Under the pieces are notes generated by a model that was given only the letters and a program-made list of their open reading frames with translations, ran no database searches and was not told the DNA's origin. A stretch of 64,000 bases of DNA from Trichobilharzia regenti (lineage: Eukaryota; Platyhelminthes; Trematoda; Strigeidida; Schistosomatidae): assembly GCA_944472135.2 (NCBI GenBank), contig OX235270.1, forward strand, positions 76,703,168 to 76,767,167. The letters run 5' to 3'. Both the position numbers and the translations under genes were made by a program. Below, piece after piece: positions 59,201 through 63,049 of this stretch (its first letter is position 1; the number at the start of each line of letters is the position of its first letter).

Positions 59201-59953
59201 TGTCAGATGCTGGTAGGAATGCCTATGTTTCACAATCTGTCAAAGGGTGATGTGAAGTATTTTGCTCTGTCCAATTCGATACATCGGATCTGTAGTTAGA
59301 GATTCTTGATAATTCGGTTTGTGTTTTCGTCCATGTCTTGTCTTCATCTTATTGTATTTCTTTTATCATAAGGTGGAGCACTAAACAGTTATCAGTGGTG
59401 CATAACTCTATCTATCTGTCCGTTTGTCAAACAAACGAGCAACAGAAAGACTGAATCAGTTAATGTAGGAAAACTGGGCTGGATCTTCTTTTCTCTTAAC
59501 AACTTATCGTATTTTGAAACTGTTGGAATCCACAGTACAAGTGTGTTGTAATCCTCGAAAATATTATCTGTGTACAGTGCACTTAGTGGGCGGTTGTGGT
59601 GACAGTCTGTTGCACTAAATGAATAATTGGGAGATGGTAGGGTTTCTAAATTGTGTTGGATTTTTCAGCAGTTAAATCAAAAGTTTTGTTGTTAGGATCA
59701 CACTACACCCAGTTGGCTGCTAATGCAGTGTTTCATTTAACCTGCAAAACACTTATAATCCTAATTGACGTTTATTGTTTTCTATTACCTAACAAAAGCT
59801 ACTCTCTGACCACTATAAAATGAATGTTTCCCCCCTCTCTCTCTCTCTCTCTTCACTTTTCAGTTATGCAAAGACAGTTGTGAAGCACAAGCATGGAGTG
59901 TCGGCTGTATCCTAGAGGCTATTTACGATCTTGTCTTCGTGGAAAGCAAATAA
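10904..59953 (+). CDS. AGL: Glycogen debranching enzyme (amylo-alpha-1,6-glucosidase, 4-alpha-glucanotransferase), complete, 18 coding exons
   Basis: Bifunctional cytosolic enzyme that, after phosphorylase has shortened glycogen branches, moves a maltotriosyl unit to another chain and hydrolyses the remaining alpha-1,6-linked glucose. Spliced exons: 10904-10982, 11017-11154, 11205-11506, 11682-12147, 12455-12803, 14108-14305, 17192-17445, 18621-19039, 21895-22116, 27343-27567, 32826-33080, 39123-39398, 42192-42461, 51379-51798, 52225-52668, 54623-54802, 55895-56101, 59864-59953. All phases agree, giving 1,597 residues (human AGL is 1,532). Transferase catalytic residues are visible as Asp543 (RLDNCH), Glu572 (VVAELFT) and Asp646 (THDN). 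The Asp-Glu spacing of 29 matches human D526/E555. Glucosidase candidates are Asp1187 (YNCRDAVW) and Glu1575 (SCEAQAW). The chosen ATG is the first after an in-frame TAG and starts a region alignable to the human N-terminus. The only weak junction is the donor of intron 2. Nothing in the frame is broken. Confidence 0.95.
11017..11154 (+). CDS. AGL: AGL exon 2 (residues 27-72)
   Basis: Follows a 34-bp intron ending TTAACGAACAG. The translation includes [12 protein letters not shown] and LKNPT, matching the TNYPFPGETF and WENPT stretch of human AGL. The frame runs into a TAG at 11163. The best-fitting exit is a GC donor at 11155-11156, which keeps phase 1 and joins to exon 3. A GT donor at 11130 paired with an acceptor before 11222 would also keep frame but would drop conserved residues. 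Confidence 0.75.
11205..11506 (+). CDS. AGL: AGL exon 3 (residues 73-173)
   Basis: Acceptor TTCGTCAG ends at 11204. The translation GAFQFYF corresponds to human SGSFQYYF, and [10 protein letters not shown] and [13 protein letters not shown] are near-identical to the conserved start of the GH13-like barrel. The donor is CAG/GTTTGT after 11506, phase 0. Confidence 0.95.
11682..12147 (+). CDS. AGL: AGL exon 4 (residues 174-328)
   Basis: Acceptor TTTCTTTTCAG ends at 11681. The exon encodes [15 protein letters not shown], then [14 protein letters not shown] and [14 protein letters not shown], matching human ITDVVYNHTAANSKW and HPECAYNLVNSPHL. These are conserved glucanotransferase barrel motifs. 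The donor is TTAA/GTGAGT, phase 1. Confidence 0.97.
12455..12803 (+). CDS. AGL: AGL exon 5 (residues 329-444)
   Basis: A pyrimidine-rich acceptor ends at 12454. The exon carries [16 protein letters not shown], comparable to human YRRFGCTVDMNIAL, and a run ending [14 protein letters not shown], comparable to LLGNVFYERL. The donor is GGC/GTAAGT, phase 2. Confidence 0.95.
12804..14107 (+). other. AGL intron 5, with a SINE-like segment at about 13125-13290
   Basis: The segment 13125-13290 contains GTAAAAGAGGAAAGGTTG...GAGGCCACCAACC, which resembles the minus-strand body of the SINE at 38600-38824 (GGTAAAGAGGAAAGGTTG...GAGGCTAGCAACC). A degenerate tRNA-like B box (GGTTCGGGTCTGATTC) precedes it. 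The rest of the intron shows nothing recognisable. Confidence 0.55.
14108..14305 (+). CDS. AGL: AGL exon 6 (residues 445-510)
   Basis: Acceptor TTCTTCACAG ends at 14107. [18 protein letters not shown] and [16 protein letters not shown] match human AGL almost residue for residue. The donor is CTACG/GTAATT, phase 2. Confidence 0.97.
14525..14675 (-). mobile_element. tRNA-derived SINE with hammerhead-like tail, copy 1 (intron 6)
   Basis: On the minus strand this reads: tRNA B-box-like GGGTTCGAACCCC, then GCATTACTGAAGAG, CCCCAAATTAGGACGGAA and TTGTTGTCCAG. This is the order of a hammerhead core: CUGANGA, stem II, GAA, GUC. CTGAAGA replaces CTGATGA and GGAA replaces GAAA, so the motif is decayed. 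The downstream sequence (GGTTTTCAACGG...CCGATGTCAGCTCATGA) is shared with the copy at 50840-51030. Confidence 0.72.
16375..16858 (+). mobile_element. Second LINE family (B), 5'-truncated fragment, plus strand
   Basis: An open stretch (16380-16745) encodes [20 protein letters not shown] and [20 protein letters not shown], the C-terminal region of an RTE-like reverse transcriptase protein also found at 40854-41774. It ends in a (CAGA)n tetranucleotide run at about 16846-16856, the family's 3' terminus. It lies in intron 6 of AGL and shares about 95% of visible residues with the 40740 copy. Confidence 0.85.
17192..17445 (+). CDS. AGL: AGL exon 7 (residues 511-595), transferase active site
   Basis: Acceptor CGCATTGCAG. 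The exon encodes [14 protein letters not shown] with the catalytic nucleophile Asp (about 543) and [12 protein letters not shown] with the acid/base Glu (about 572). These are the hallmark residues of the glucanotransferase half. The donor is CGTG/GTAAGT, phase 1. Confidence 0.97.
17446..18620 (+). other. AGL intron 7, with a TA array and SINE remnant
   Basis: A TA dinucleotide array occupies about 17620-17654. From about 17815 to 18010 a minus-strand SINE remnant shows the RTE-like tail (CCCAGTGGAACATATAGCTTC) and the GGTTGCTAGCCTCA block seen at 38600-38824. Its tRNA-like head (about 17970-17995) is degraded. The remainder is AT-rich without features. Confidence 0.6.
18621..19039 (+). CDS. 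AGL: AGL exon 8 (residues 596-735)
   Basis: Acceptor TCTACCGTTAG ends at 18620. The exon encodes [17 protein letters not shown] with the third transferase carboxylate (Asp about 646), then [16 protein letters not shown], matching human [16 protein letters not shown], and FVDQ at the end. The donor is CAG/GTACAC, phase 0. Confidence 0.96.
19040..20732 (+). other. AGL intron 8, left part; includes an RTE-like tail at about 20353-20378
   Basis: Mostly AT-rich and unrecognised. Around 20353-20378 the plus strand reads GTTGAAGCCCTATGTTTCACTCGGAAC, matching the 3' terminal motif of the RTE family and its SINE. A plus-strand non-autonomous element therefore probably ends there. Its start was not determined. 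Confidence 0.5.
20733..21690 (-). mobile_element. Degraded RTE-like LINE fragment with large internal deletion
   Basis: The left part (20733-21440) encodes decayed reverse-transcriptase C-terminal sequence: [25 protein letters not shown] against [25 protein letters not shown] in the intact copy. The right part (21468-21653) resembles the 5' end of the older RTE copy near 31676-31990, with GWSKPSR.QSDS.C and IKSKIRM shared. The two ends are juxtaposed near 21450-21470, so most of the element has been deleted. Confidence 0.8.
21895..22116 (+). CDS. AGL: AGL exon 9 (residues 736-809)
   Basis: Acceptor [29 protein letters not shown] lines up with human IVAVTRHSPSIHQSVVAV, and [12 protein letters not shown] lines up with IPGKIEEVVLEA. 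The donor is AAAG/GTGTGT, phase 0. It lies just left of the intact RTE element. Confidence 0.95.
22227..22241 (+). repeat. Poly(C) run in intron 9
   Basis: About 15 consecutive C on the plus strand shortly after exon 9. Such runs are prone to length errors in sequencing. Confidence 0.8.
22391..25526 (-). mobile_element. RTE-clade LINE with intact ORF (intron 9)
   Basis: A complete-looking non-LTR retrotransposon on the minus strand, antisense to AGL. The 3' end (left) is an ATT-rich simple repeat (22391-22422). The coding frame is uninterrupted. The 5' end matches the copy at 4371-7782 out to about 25526, then diverges. No clear target duplication was found around it. It lies between AGL exons 9 and 10. 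Confidence 0.93.
22428..25397 (-). CDS. RTE endonuclease-reverse transcriptase, intact, 989 residues
   Basis: A single frame for an APE-type endonuclease fused to a reverse transcriptase, the one-ORF design of the RTE clade. The endonuclease occupies roughly residues 10-255, with GTWNVRTM at about 13-20, [27 protein letters not shown] and GSDHYLV. The RT follows at about residues 480-800, with [42 protein letters not shown] at about 624-634 and the catalytic FADD at about 729-732. The tail ends in a basic stretch with [11 protein letters not shown] and GRPRVTW. The enzyme would nick target DNA and copy its own RNA by target-primed reverse transcription. The start ATG matches the near-identical copy. 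All motifs look intact, so the protein could be functional; whether it is expressed is unknown. Confidence 0.93.
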   Translation of the reverse strand: MLNLLAPKEKVCVGTWNVRTMYETGKAAQIANEMKRYGIQVLGICESRWNGSGLTKLSTGESVIYSGHPEDNHTHTEGVAIMMSPTATKALIQWEAISSRIMTARFNSKGRKVSIIQCYAPTNNADLEKKEEFYRQLQATMDNTPAGDMKILMGDMNAKLGPDNTGRELIMGREALGEMNENGELFADFCAFNELVIGGSVYKHKDIHKATWVSPDGQTKNQIDFISISRKWRRSLLDTKARRGADVGSDHYLVQGTIQIKLKAFRESGAADRPQAKFNTQKLKDQATKDIFIASIKDKVETQINTSEEVGVEKHWNNLKTVWSQTCIEILGRKKRQDKQWLTTDTWKLIEERRTVKQKIIQCTDEQQKQELNASYNTLNKRVKKSAREDKRKYYETMANEAEQAAGKGDLATLYQTTRNLSGKRSTQIKPIKDDNGKSITKEVEQRKHWVEHFKRLLNRPPPTTRPAIPTTEAELPVNTDPPTKSEVLNAIKMLKTGKTPGPDGIPAEALKIDPETTADLMTPLLEKVWKEGKVPEDWKNSYLFKLPKKGDLSQCKNWRGIMLLSIPSKILSRIILERIKQALDEKLRPEQAGFRRNKSCIDQIATLRIIIEQSLEWQSPLYLNFIDFEKAFDSVDREVIWKLLRYYGVPSTIIHLIQQLYDNAACQVIHNGKLTEAFEVRTGVRQGCLLSPMIFLIAIDWIMRQTTATNEGTGIKWTDTKDLEDLDFADDICLISHKLEDMQMKSNKLAEEASKIGLHVNIDKTEMMKIPCQHQQQQQTTISINGKNLKETTSFTYLGSIVSTTGGTDEDIKARIGKARQAFITLKSVWRSTAISIKNKIRIFNSNVKSVLLYGSETWRVIKSISNKLQTFINNCLRSILKIRWPEKISNRDLWERTNQEPIVKQIGRKKWRWIGHTLRKPSSDITRQALEWNPKGRRRVGRPRVTWRRSCEEEMKACGQTWSRVKKLSENRSQWRCAAEALCSSRN
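25527..27342 (+). other. AGL intron 9, right part
   Basis: AT-rich sequence with a short TA array (27119-27135) and a CT run (27318-27338) running into the exon 10 acceptor. No coding element was recognised. Confidence 0.5.
27343..27567 (+). CDS. AGL: AGL exon 10 (residues 810-884)
   Basis: The acceptor CTCTCTCCTAG is directly preceded by a CT-dinucleotide run (27318-27338). The exon includes NVAASES, then [17 protein letters not shown], matching human FENLSPGSVIIFRVSL. The donor is CAG/GTTAGT, phase 0. The first ~15 residues are the least conserved, so the exact acceptor rests mainly on phase. Confidence 0.92.
27714..27787 (+). repeat. TA dinucleotide array (intron 10)
   Basis: About 74 bp of near-perfect TA repeat starting 147 bp after the exon 10 donor, with one C interruption near 27731. 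Confidence 0.95.
28905..32060 (-). mobile_element. Old, near-full-length RTE-like LINE (intron 10)
   Basis: Minus-strand remnants run in order across about 3.1 kb. 3' tail: near 28905-28925, ATT-rich. RT: fragments around 29050-30700, including the antisense of an FADD-like region near 29660 and [11 protein letters not shown] near 30015. Endonuclease: fragments from 30953 to 31990, with [11 protein letters not shown] near 31440. 5' region: up to about 32060. Many stops and frameshifts break it. Similarity to the intact copy is clear but moderate, so this is an older insertion or a sister family. Confidence 0.85.
32826..33080 (+). CDS. AGL: AGL exon 11 (residues 885-969)
   Basis: Acceptor TTAATCTACAG. 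The exon encodes [12 protein letters not shown] (human LNQILYRCESEE) and [15 protein letters not shown] (human YDIPNWSALKYAGLQ). The donor is CAG/GTTAGT, phase 0. Confidence 0.96.
33081..34330 (+). other. AGL intron 11, left part, nothing recognised
   Basis: AT-rich sequence following exon 11 with no repeat or coding signal that I could identify. Confidence 0.45.
34335..34932 (+). mobile_element. LINE family B fragment (intron 11)
   Basis: Encodes [28 protein letters not shown] and [20 protein letters not shown], then decays. It ends with TTCTATGTCGAAAACAAACAGACAGACAGA, the family B 3' end. It is more diverged than the copies at 16375 and 40740. Confidence 0.82.
35050..35480 (+). mobile_element. 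Candidate non-autonomous element with RTE-like tail
   Basis: The 3' end near 35435-35466 reads GTTGAAGCCCCCCCC, then TATGTTCCACTGAGAAC, matching the RTE/SINE terminal motif. Upstream (35050-35400) is relatively GC-rich sequence unlike the surrounding intron. The 5' boundary and any tRNA-like head are unclear. Confidence 0.45.
35481..38220 (+). other. AGL intron 11, middle, nothing recognised
   Basis: AT-rich intronic DNA. Small open frames here have no recognisable motif. Confidence 0.45.
38241..38293 (+). repeat. TA dinucleotide array (intron 11)
   Basis: About 53 bp of uninterrupted TA repeat. Confidence 0.95.
38600..38824 (-). mobile_element. tRNA-derived SINE with RTE-like 3' tail and perfect target duplication
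   Basis: A 225-bp insertion flanked by perfect 15-bp direct repeats GCATATTTAAGATTT (38585-38599 and 38825-38839). Read on the minus strand, it begins with a tRNA-like head: A-box-like TGGCATAGCGATTAGGA and B-box-like GAGTTCGATATCC. It continues through a block with GGCTAGCAACCCCATCCTGT, shared with the 5' region of the RTE elements (near 7386-7406 and 25429-25449). It ends GAGCCCTATGTTCCACTGGG, nearly the RTE 3' terminus. It is probably mobilised by the RTE enzyme. Confidence 0.88.
39123..39398 (+). CDS. AGL: AGL exon 12 (residues 970-1061)
   Basis: Acceptor [25 protein letters not shown] and [12 protein letters not shown] match human NDLGHPFCNNLRSGDW and QIPRYLIPCYFD. The donor is GAA/GTGAGT, phase 0. 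Confidence 0.97.
39850..40040 (+). mobile_element. tRNA-derived SINE with hammerhead-like tail, copy 2 (intron 12)
   Basis: An A-box-like GTGGCTGAGTGG lies at 39861-39872. Downstream, 39941-39953 reads GCTGATGAGTCCC, the same core and stem II opening as the published schistosome alpha-SINE hammerhead. The GAAA box is degraded to AAAA (39964-39967). The cleavage region is also changed, so self-cleavage is unlikely here. Confidence 0.75.
40740..41775 (-). mobile_element. LINE family B, 5'-truncated with a long open RT C-terminal frame
   Basis: The frame 41774-40854 (306 residues) encodes the end of a reverse transcriptase: [18 protein letters not shown] with the catalytic [13 protein letters not shown], then [20 protein letters not shown]. 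The truncation falls just before the YADD motif. The 3' end (left) is the TCTG repeat at 40744-40759. The long open frame suggests a fairly young copy. I place the family near the RTE clade by architecture; exact clade not established. Confidence 0.87.
42192..42461 (+). CDS. AGL: AGL exon 13 (residues 1062-1151)
   Basis: Acceptor CATTTGTCAG. The exon has a variable first half, then [18 protein letters not shown] and [17 protein letters not shown], near-identical to human AGL at the start of the glucosidase (GH133) domain. The donor is GAA/GTGAGT, phase 0. Confidence 0.97.
42462..44254 (+). other. AGL intron 13, left part, nothing recognised
   Basis: AT-rich, with a short TC-rich run near 43468-43485 (minus-strand GA) and an ATA run near 43925-43940. 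No coding motif identified. Confidence 0.45.
44255..44405 (+). mobile_element. RTE-like LINE fragment
   Basis: The plus strand encodes [18 protein letters not shown], a stop, then [15 protein letters not shown], matching [18 protein letters not shown] and [15 protein letters not shown] of the intact RTE. A short, old fragment. Confidence 0.75.
44562..47900 (-). mobile_element. LINE family B, near-full-length but broken (intron 13)
   Basis: Minus-strand order: endonuclease (47871-46795), a linker (46745-46491), RT segments (46254-45919 and 45625-45362), then a decayed C-terminal region ending in a TCTG repeat (44565-44572). The endonuclease half is open and carries [27 protein letters not shown] and DTDHTLV. 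The RT shows [13 protein letters not shown] and [13 protein letters not shown]. Stops and frameshifts interrupt the RT, so no full protein is made. The 44565-45650 part is nearly identical to 57841-58940. Confidence 0.88.
46795..47871 (-). pseudogene. Family B endonuclease domain (open 358-codon remnant)
   Basis: The 5' half of the LINE family B protein. The order of APE-type endonuclease motifs is intact: LNVRTL near residue 55, CVSETRI near 83, SAYAPTD near 175, GDFNAQVG near 212, IDHIAIS near 285 and DTDHTLV near 310. It ends at a stop before the reverse transcriptase, so it is part of a broken element. Confidence 0.82.
47995..48180 (+). mobile_element. tRNA-derived SINE with hammerhead-like tail, copy 3 (intron 13)
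   Basis: The plus strand shows a good tRNA-like promoter: A box TAGCTCAGTGG (48009-48019) and B box GGGTTCGATTC (48051-48061). It then has CTGACGA (48105-48111), a possible stem II, CGAAAC (48125-48130) and CTAGTTC. CTGACGA fits the hammerhead consensus CUGANGA, and GAAA is intact. It sits just upstream of the family B endonuclease start, in the opposite orientation. Confidence 0.75.
48181..51378 (+). other. AGL intron 13, right part
   Basis: Contains an RTE-like tail on the plus strand at 48423-48448 (ACTGAAGCCCTCTGTTCAAC), a TA array (48631-48651), a CT run (48899-48919) and a hammerhead-type SINE (50840-51030). The rest is unrecognised AT-rich DNA. Confidence 0.55.
50840..51030 (-). mobile_element. 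tRNA-derived SINE with hammerhead-like tail, copy 4 (intron 13)
   Basis: Minus strand: a degenerate tRNA-like head (GATGGCTGAATATTC), then CACTGATGA (core at 50936-50930), a stem II with one mismatch, CGAAAC (50912-50907), the palindrome CAGCTG and GTC at 50902-50900. The three invariant boxes CUGAUGA, GAAA and GUC are all present. Three extra bases follow CTGATGA compared with the published alpha-SINE ribozyme. Confidence 0.75.
51379..51798 (+). CDS. AGL: AGL exon 14 (residues 1152-1291), glucosidase catalytic Asp
   Basis: Acceptor [21 protein letters not shown], then [12 protein letters not shown], whose Asp (about 1187) is the likely glucosidase catalytic acid by family position, and [13 protein letters not shown] (human RERNAGPQIDRNM). 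The donor is AAG/GTTAGT, phase 0. The preceding intron is the longest in the gene (8,917 bp). Confidence 0.97.
52225..52668 (+). CDS. AGL: AGL exon 15 (residues 1292-1439)
   Basis: Acceptor [48 protein letters not shown] and [13 protein letters not shown] match the human glucosidase domain closely. The donor is GTA/GTAAGT, phase 0. Confidence 0.97.
53215..53253 (+). repeat. TA dinucleotide array (intron 15)
   Basis: About 39 bp of TA repeat, 100 bp before the plus-strand SINE. Confidence 0.93.
53353..53540 (+). mobile_element. tRNA-derived SINE, second tail type, plus strand (intron 15)
   Basis: The head is GTGTCGATGGCACAGAGG, then TTAGGACGCTCGCCGACCAT and B box GCGTTCGATCC (53407-53417). 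The tail contains ATATCAGTGGTCGGACTGC and CATGCTGAAAATTCCATGC and ends in an A run (53528-53540). The head is shared with 38600-38824, but the tail is different. The same element lies inverted at 53985-54170. Confidence 0.83.
53985..54170 (-). mobile_element. tRNA-derived SINE, second tail type, minus strand (intron 15)
   Basis: Reads on the minus strand as GTGCGTCGGTGGCACAACGG, TTAGGACTCTCGCCGACCAT, GGGTTCGAGGCC, then the same tail as 53353-53540. A and B boxes are well kept. Orientation is opposite to the neighbouring copy 0.45 kb away. Confidence 0.85.
54623..54802 (+). CDS. AGL: AGL exon 16 (residues 1440-1499)
   Basis: Acceptor [43 protein letters not shown] and ARGFNYHQ match the human sequence with few changes. 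The donor is CAG/GTAATT, phase 0. Confidence 0.97.
54803..55894 (+). other. AGL intron 16, nothing recognised
   Basis: AT-rich, with an AAG trinucleotide run near 55533-55551. No element identified. Confidence 0.5.
55895..56101 (+). CDS. AGL: AGL exon 17 (residues 1500-1568)
   Basis: Acceptor [31 protein letters not shown] matches human [31 protein letters not shown] near the end corresponds to GLPELTNENAQ. The donor is GAG/GTAAGC, phase 0. Confidence 0.97.
56700..57190 (+). mobile_element. Degraded LINE reverse transcriptase fragment (intron 17)
   Basis: The plus strand encodes [17 protein letters not shown], then after gaps [35 protein letters not shown] and [16 protein letters not shown]. 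These match successive RT motifs (KAAGPDG, ILRRLS...QAGFR, FLDLKAAFDSVDR). Stops and indels interrupt it. It is closest in style to family B. Confidence 0.78.
57838..59240 (-). mobile_element. LINE family B, 5'-truncated copy almost identical in part to 44562-45650
   Basis: The minus strand begins at the TCTG repeat (57841-57856) and carries the same decayed RT C-terminal frames as 44562-45650. These include the shared [10 protein letters not shown] motif (catalytic YADD changed to YAED) and the G run near 58853. From about 58945 rightwards, the two copies differ much more often. Confidence 0.87.
59864..59953 (+). CDS. AGL: AGL exon 18 (residues 1569-1597 and stop)
   Basis: The acceptor follows a CT-dinucleotide run. 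[19 protein letters not shown] matches the C-terminus of human AGL (SCETQAWSIATILETLYDL). The Glu (about 1575) is the likely glucosidase catalytic base. TAA is at 59951-59953. Confidence 0.97.
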   Translation, partial: LCKDSCEAQAWSVGCILEAIYDLVFVESK

Positions 59954-60310
59954 TCCTTGTTAATTTTCAGAATTAATTTTAGCATTATTATTATTATTTC
60001 AACAGTAGTTTAATATTCTCTAATCAGAAATGATCACACCCTTATTTTTAAATTATCATTATGTGCATGAATTTTATCTTGATATTTCTAACTTTTATCA
60101 GGTTTTCCTGTTCCTTTTGTTTTTTTTTTTTTGCTTTGCAATCCGTGGCCTACTAGTCATTTATTATTATTTCTAATATTTATAGTGCTTTCATCACAAT
60201 GTAAATTTATAGACAAATATAGAATAATTTAACCTTTTCACACTCCCTAATAAATAATATGATGCTGAAATGCTTTCTGTGTGTGCTTACTGTCCTTATG
60301 GAATAAACTT
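59954..60310 (+). other. AGL: AGL 3' untranslated region with candidate poly(A) signals
   Basis: AT-rich sequence after the stop codon. AATAAA occurs at 60249-60254 and 60302-60307, either of which would give a 3' UTR of roughly 300-375 nt. A 13-T run lies at about 60119-60132. Confidence 0.55.
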
Positions 60311-62479
60311 GGCGGATGACTTTCCCGTCAAATAGGACTCATGTTTGTCATCATAATGCAGATAGACTGTTGTTATTATATCGTTCTAGGGTTACACTTC
60401 TTTCTATGAGATCATCTGCTTTCTGTACAATAATATATTGTGTCGTGTCACAGGACAAATTGATCAGAGATACAAATGGGGGAGTGGCAATGAGCTGGTA
60501 GAATGCATGTTAAGGCAATAATGAAATCCTCCCGGCGTCCAAGCGACTGCGAACGGGAAACATCAATAAGCTTTTTTTGCAGTAAGTAAACTCATATGGT
60601 GAATAAGAGATGAAATATATGACGGCAAGCTGTTTCACTTGACTATTAAATCAGTAAACATTTCCCAAAAGAAAGCGATCAAATGCAACTCGGTGTGTTT
60701 TGTGCATAATGTGCATTAGCCGTACCAAATGACTATTTATGATGTAGTTATAACAGTTCCCAGGTGTTCATGTCTACCAGCTTGATACTTCATTGAAGAA
60801 CTTCAACTTACTCTTAGTTCTGGTAGGTGGTGTATCGCAATCGTCCAGTTAATCTCCAGTTTCCTTACGTCCGATAGATTTATGAATATAAATGCAACTG
60901 AGAGTCTTAAACAAGTTAGAGAAAAATGAGAATGAAGTACTTGTACTTGTTTATAAAGAGGAATAATGTTGCAGTGTATCTTACAAAGTGGATTGTTAAA
61001 TTGCATACGTTAACTTAAAGCAGCCGAGTAGATTTAGTATCTACTCAATAAACTACGATTTGACACAGCTTGATGACATGCAGTCTGACGTTTCTCATAC
61101 ACTGAACAAGTAAGCTCCAGTCTTTTTTAAAGCAGAAAGGTGAGTCGTAATTGAATTATAAGATCGCTTTGTGGCACAGTGCAAATATGAACGAAAACAG
61201 CAATAAGGAATCTTGGTTTCATTTCATTCAGTCATGTATCTATGTTTAAAATAGATTGATATATAAAAAGTTTAGCCAATGACGGTGAGTTTTGGGATCA
61301 AATAATAAAAATAGTGTTAAGTGTCTATAATAACGATGATTATAATGATGAGGGAGATAATGATAATAAGGTTTATGCAGGTGGCGATGAGAAGAACGAA
61401 GATATTGGTAGACAGTTCAATGAATAAATTAGATCACATCTTAAAAATTACGTAGTACTAAAAGTGAGGTGGACAGACAATCAGAATTAAAATAAATATC
61501 ATGAAAATACGAAGGAAAGGGAAGATAAGAAAGGGTTGGAGGGTTTTAATTAGAACCCGAAGTAGAACAAAACTTCATTTTTATGCAAAAATTGTTGTTG
61601 GGATTGTTCTGTCGAATCCACCTAGCTTCGGATATGCGTGAAAGGCGGGTTCGAAAGGTTCTATGAAATGCAATAGATAACTTCGGAGGCACTTCTTCTG
61701 TCCACTTGGTGAACGCTATTAAATAAAACTTCTTATAGATTTTATTTGACGTCTTCCGAACCATGAAGGAAGATGCTCCGTAATACGCATTTTTACGATA
61801 TTTATTTTAACTCTGATTATCTGTCCACTTCACCTTTAGCATTAAGTAACTTTTAAGATTTGACCTAATTTATTTATTGAATTGTCTACATATTTGTAAT
61901 GAAATCAAAACCTGGCATGGAAAATAAGAATAATGCAAATCCAGTGCTGGAATTATTAGCAATATTGTTGGTCAGACTGCCATCGGTGTTGTTGAGTGAT
62001 AAACGGACAGTTACGTGGGCATTACTCATGGTGACTGTAGTGAAATGATGATCTGGTAGACCGTCGAGTGAGAAATCTGGTAGCTGTTGCTTCGACTGCT
62101 ACCGCGATCCATCTTCATTCACTCACTATTCATTAAAAAAAACGTGTTCTCTACACAACCATTATTTCTCCTATACTTCAGCACAATCTAAACAAATTAG
62201 ATCCCAGTGTCATTAAGCTTTCCGCCAAATAATAAACATAAATAATTATATAGTGATCAACTCGACATTTATTTTCTAAGCAGATTTGGTGGAAATGCAT
62301 TGCATGCTTTCTATAATAATAAGGATAGCACAAACACTGTTGATAAAGGCAACATTCTTGATGTGTTCAACGAAAACGATACAAAAATTAACACAAAAAG
62401 ACCTGAAGGAATGACTAGTACACATTTGAATTATTCAGTACATAGAATTGTTGCCTGGTGACACCATAAGTAAATATCT
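60311..62479. other. Intergenic region between two convergent genes
   Basis: 2.2 kb of AT-rich DNA between the AGL 3' end and the minus-strand PH-domain gene. A 72-codon minus-strand frame at 61764-61546 contains LIAFTKWTEEVPPKLSIAF and RLSRISEARWIRQNNP, which looks protein-like, but I cannot assign it. It could be a repeat-derived or real exon. A minus-strand AATAAA lies at 62273-62268, suitable for the right-hand gene. Confidence 0.5.
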
Positions 62480-63049
62480 TTAAATTTCTTTAGAACTTTT
62501 CTTCGATATTGAAAATCTACTAATTTTATGCAGTGAACCTGATGTTTGGCTTTTGCGTAGAACTGGAACTGATGGATAAGACTGTTCACTTTCAATGTTA
62601 TGCGATGTACTGCTTCTAAGTAGAGTAGGAGTTTGATGACTGGCAGTAGACGAAGCAGAAGAAATAGAAGAATATTTGAAAGTCAGCCAACGCATTACTT
62701 GTCTTGGAGATAAGGCTTTCATTGTACGTACTGAGGGGAATCTCCTAATTCGAATTTGAGATGATTCTATACTCTGAACAAAATCATCTACATCATTGTC
62801 ATCTTGACCTGAACTGTGTCTCCTTATACAGGAAATTTGTTGTGTTGTTTTTGACCGTAATATTTGTGTTAATGTCGATTTTTTAGAAGTTGCTGGGGTT
62901 CCTTGAATATCCATAATAACCAGTGGACTTTCAAGTTCTTCAGAAGGCCTTGATAAGGTGATCATGGTTGGACCAGATGTAGGTCGTTTTTGTTGGTTGG
63001 CGTTTTGGATTGAAGTGATCCACTTTGACATAATCTCAGAATTCGGAGC
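62480..63049 (-). CDS. PH-domain protein, last coding exon
   Basis: Minus-strand exon starting after an acceptor CTTCAAACTAG (rc of 63050-63060) and ending at a TAA. The first ~16 residues (APNSEIMSKWITSIQNA) complete the C-terminal helix of a PH domain begun in the upstream exon at 63759-63615. The conserved Trp is present. The remaining ~170 residues are Ser/Thr/Arg-rich and probably disordered, ending SKKSSKEI. The tail shows no recognised motif. The family could be a RhoGAP-, spectrin- or GEF-like adaptor; the sequence in this window does not decide. A poly(A) signal on this strand lies about 210 nt beyond the stop. Confidence 0.75.
   Translation of the reverse strand, partial: APNSEIMSKWITSIQNANQQKRPTSGPTMITLSRPSEELESPLVIMDIQGTPATSKKSTLTQILRSKTTQQISCIRRHSSGQDDNDVDDFVQSIESSQIRIRRFPSVRTMKALSPRQVMRWLTFKYSSISSASSTASHQTPTLLRSSTSHNIESEQSYPSVPVLRKSQTSGSLHKISRFSISKKSSKEI

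Noticed and set aside
10904..59953. Horizontal transfer of the AGL gene
   Set aside because: The gene is intron-rich, its exons align to animal AGL throughout, and nothing suggests a foreign origin.
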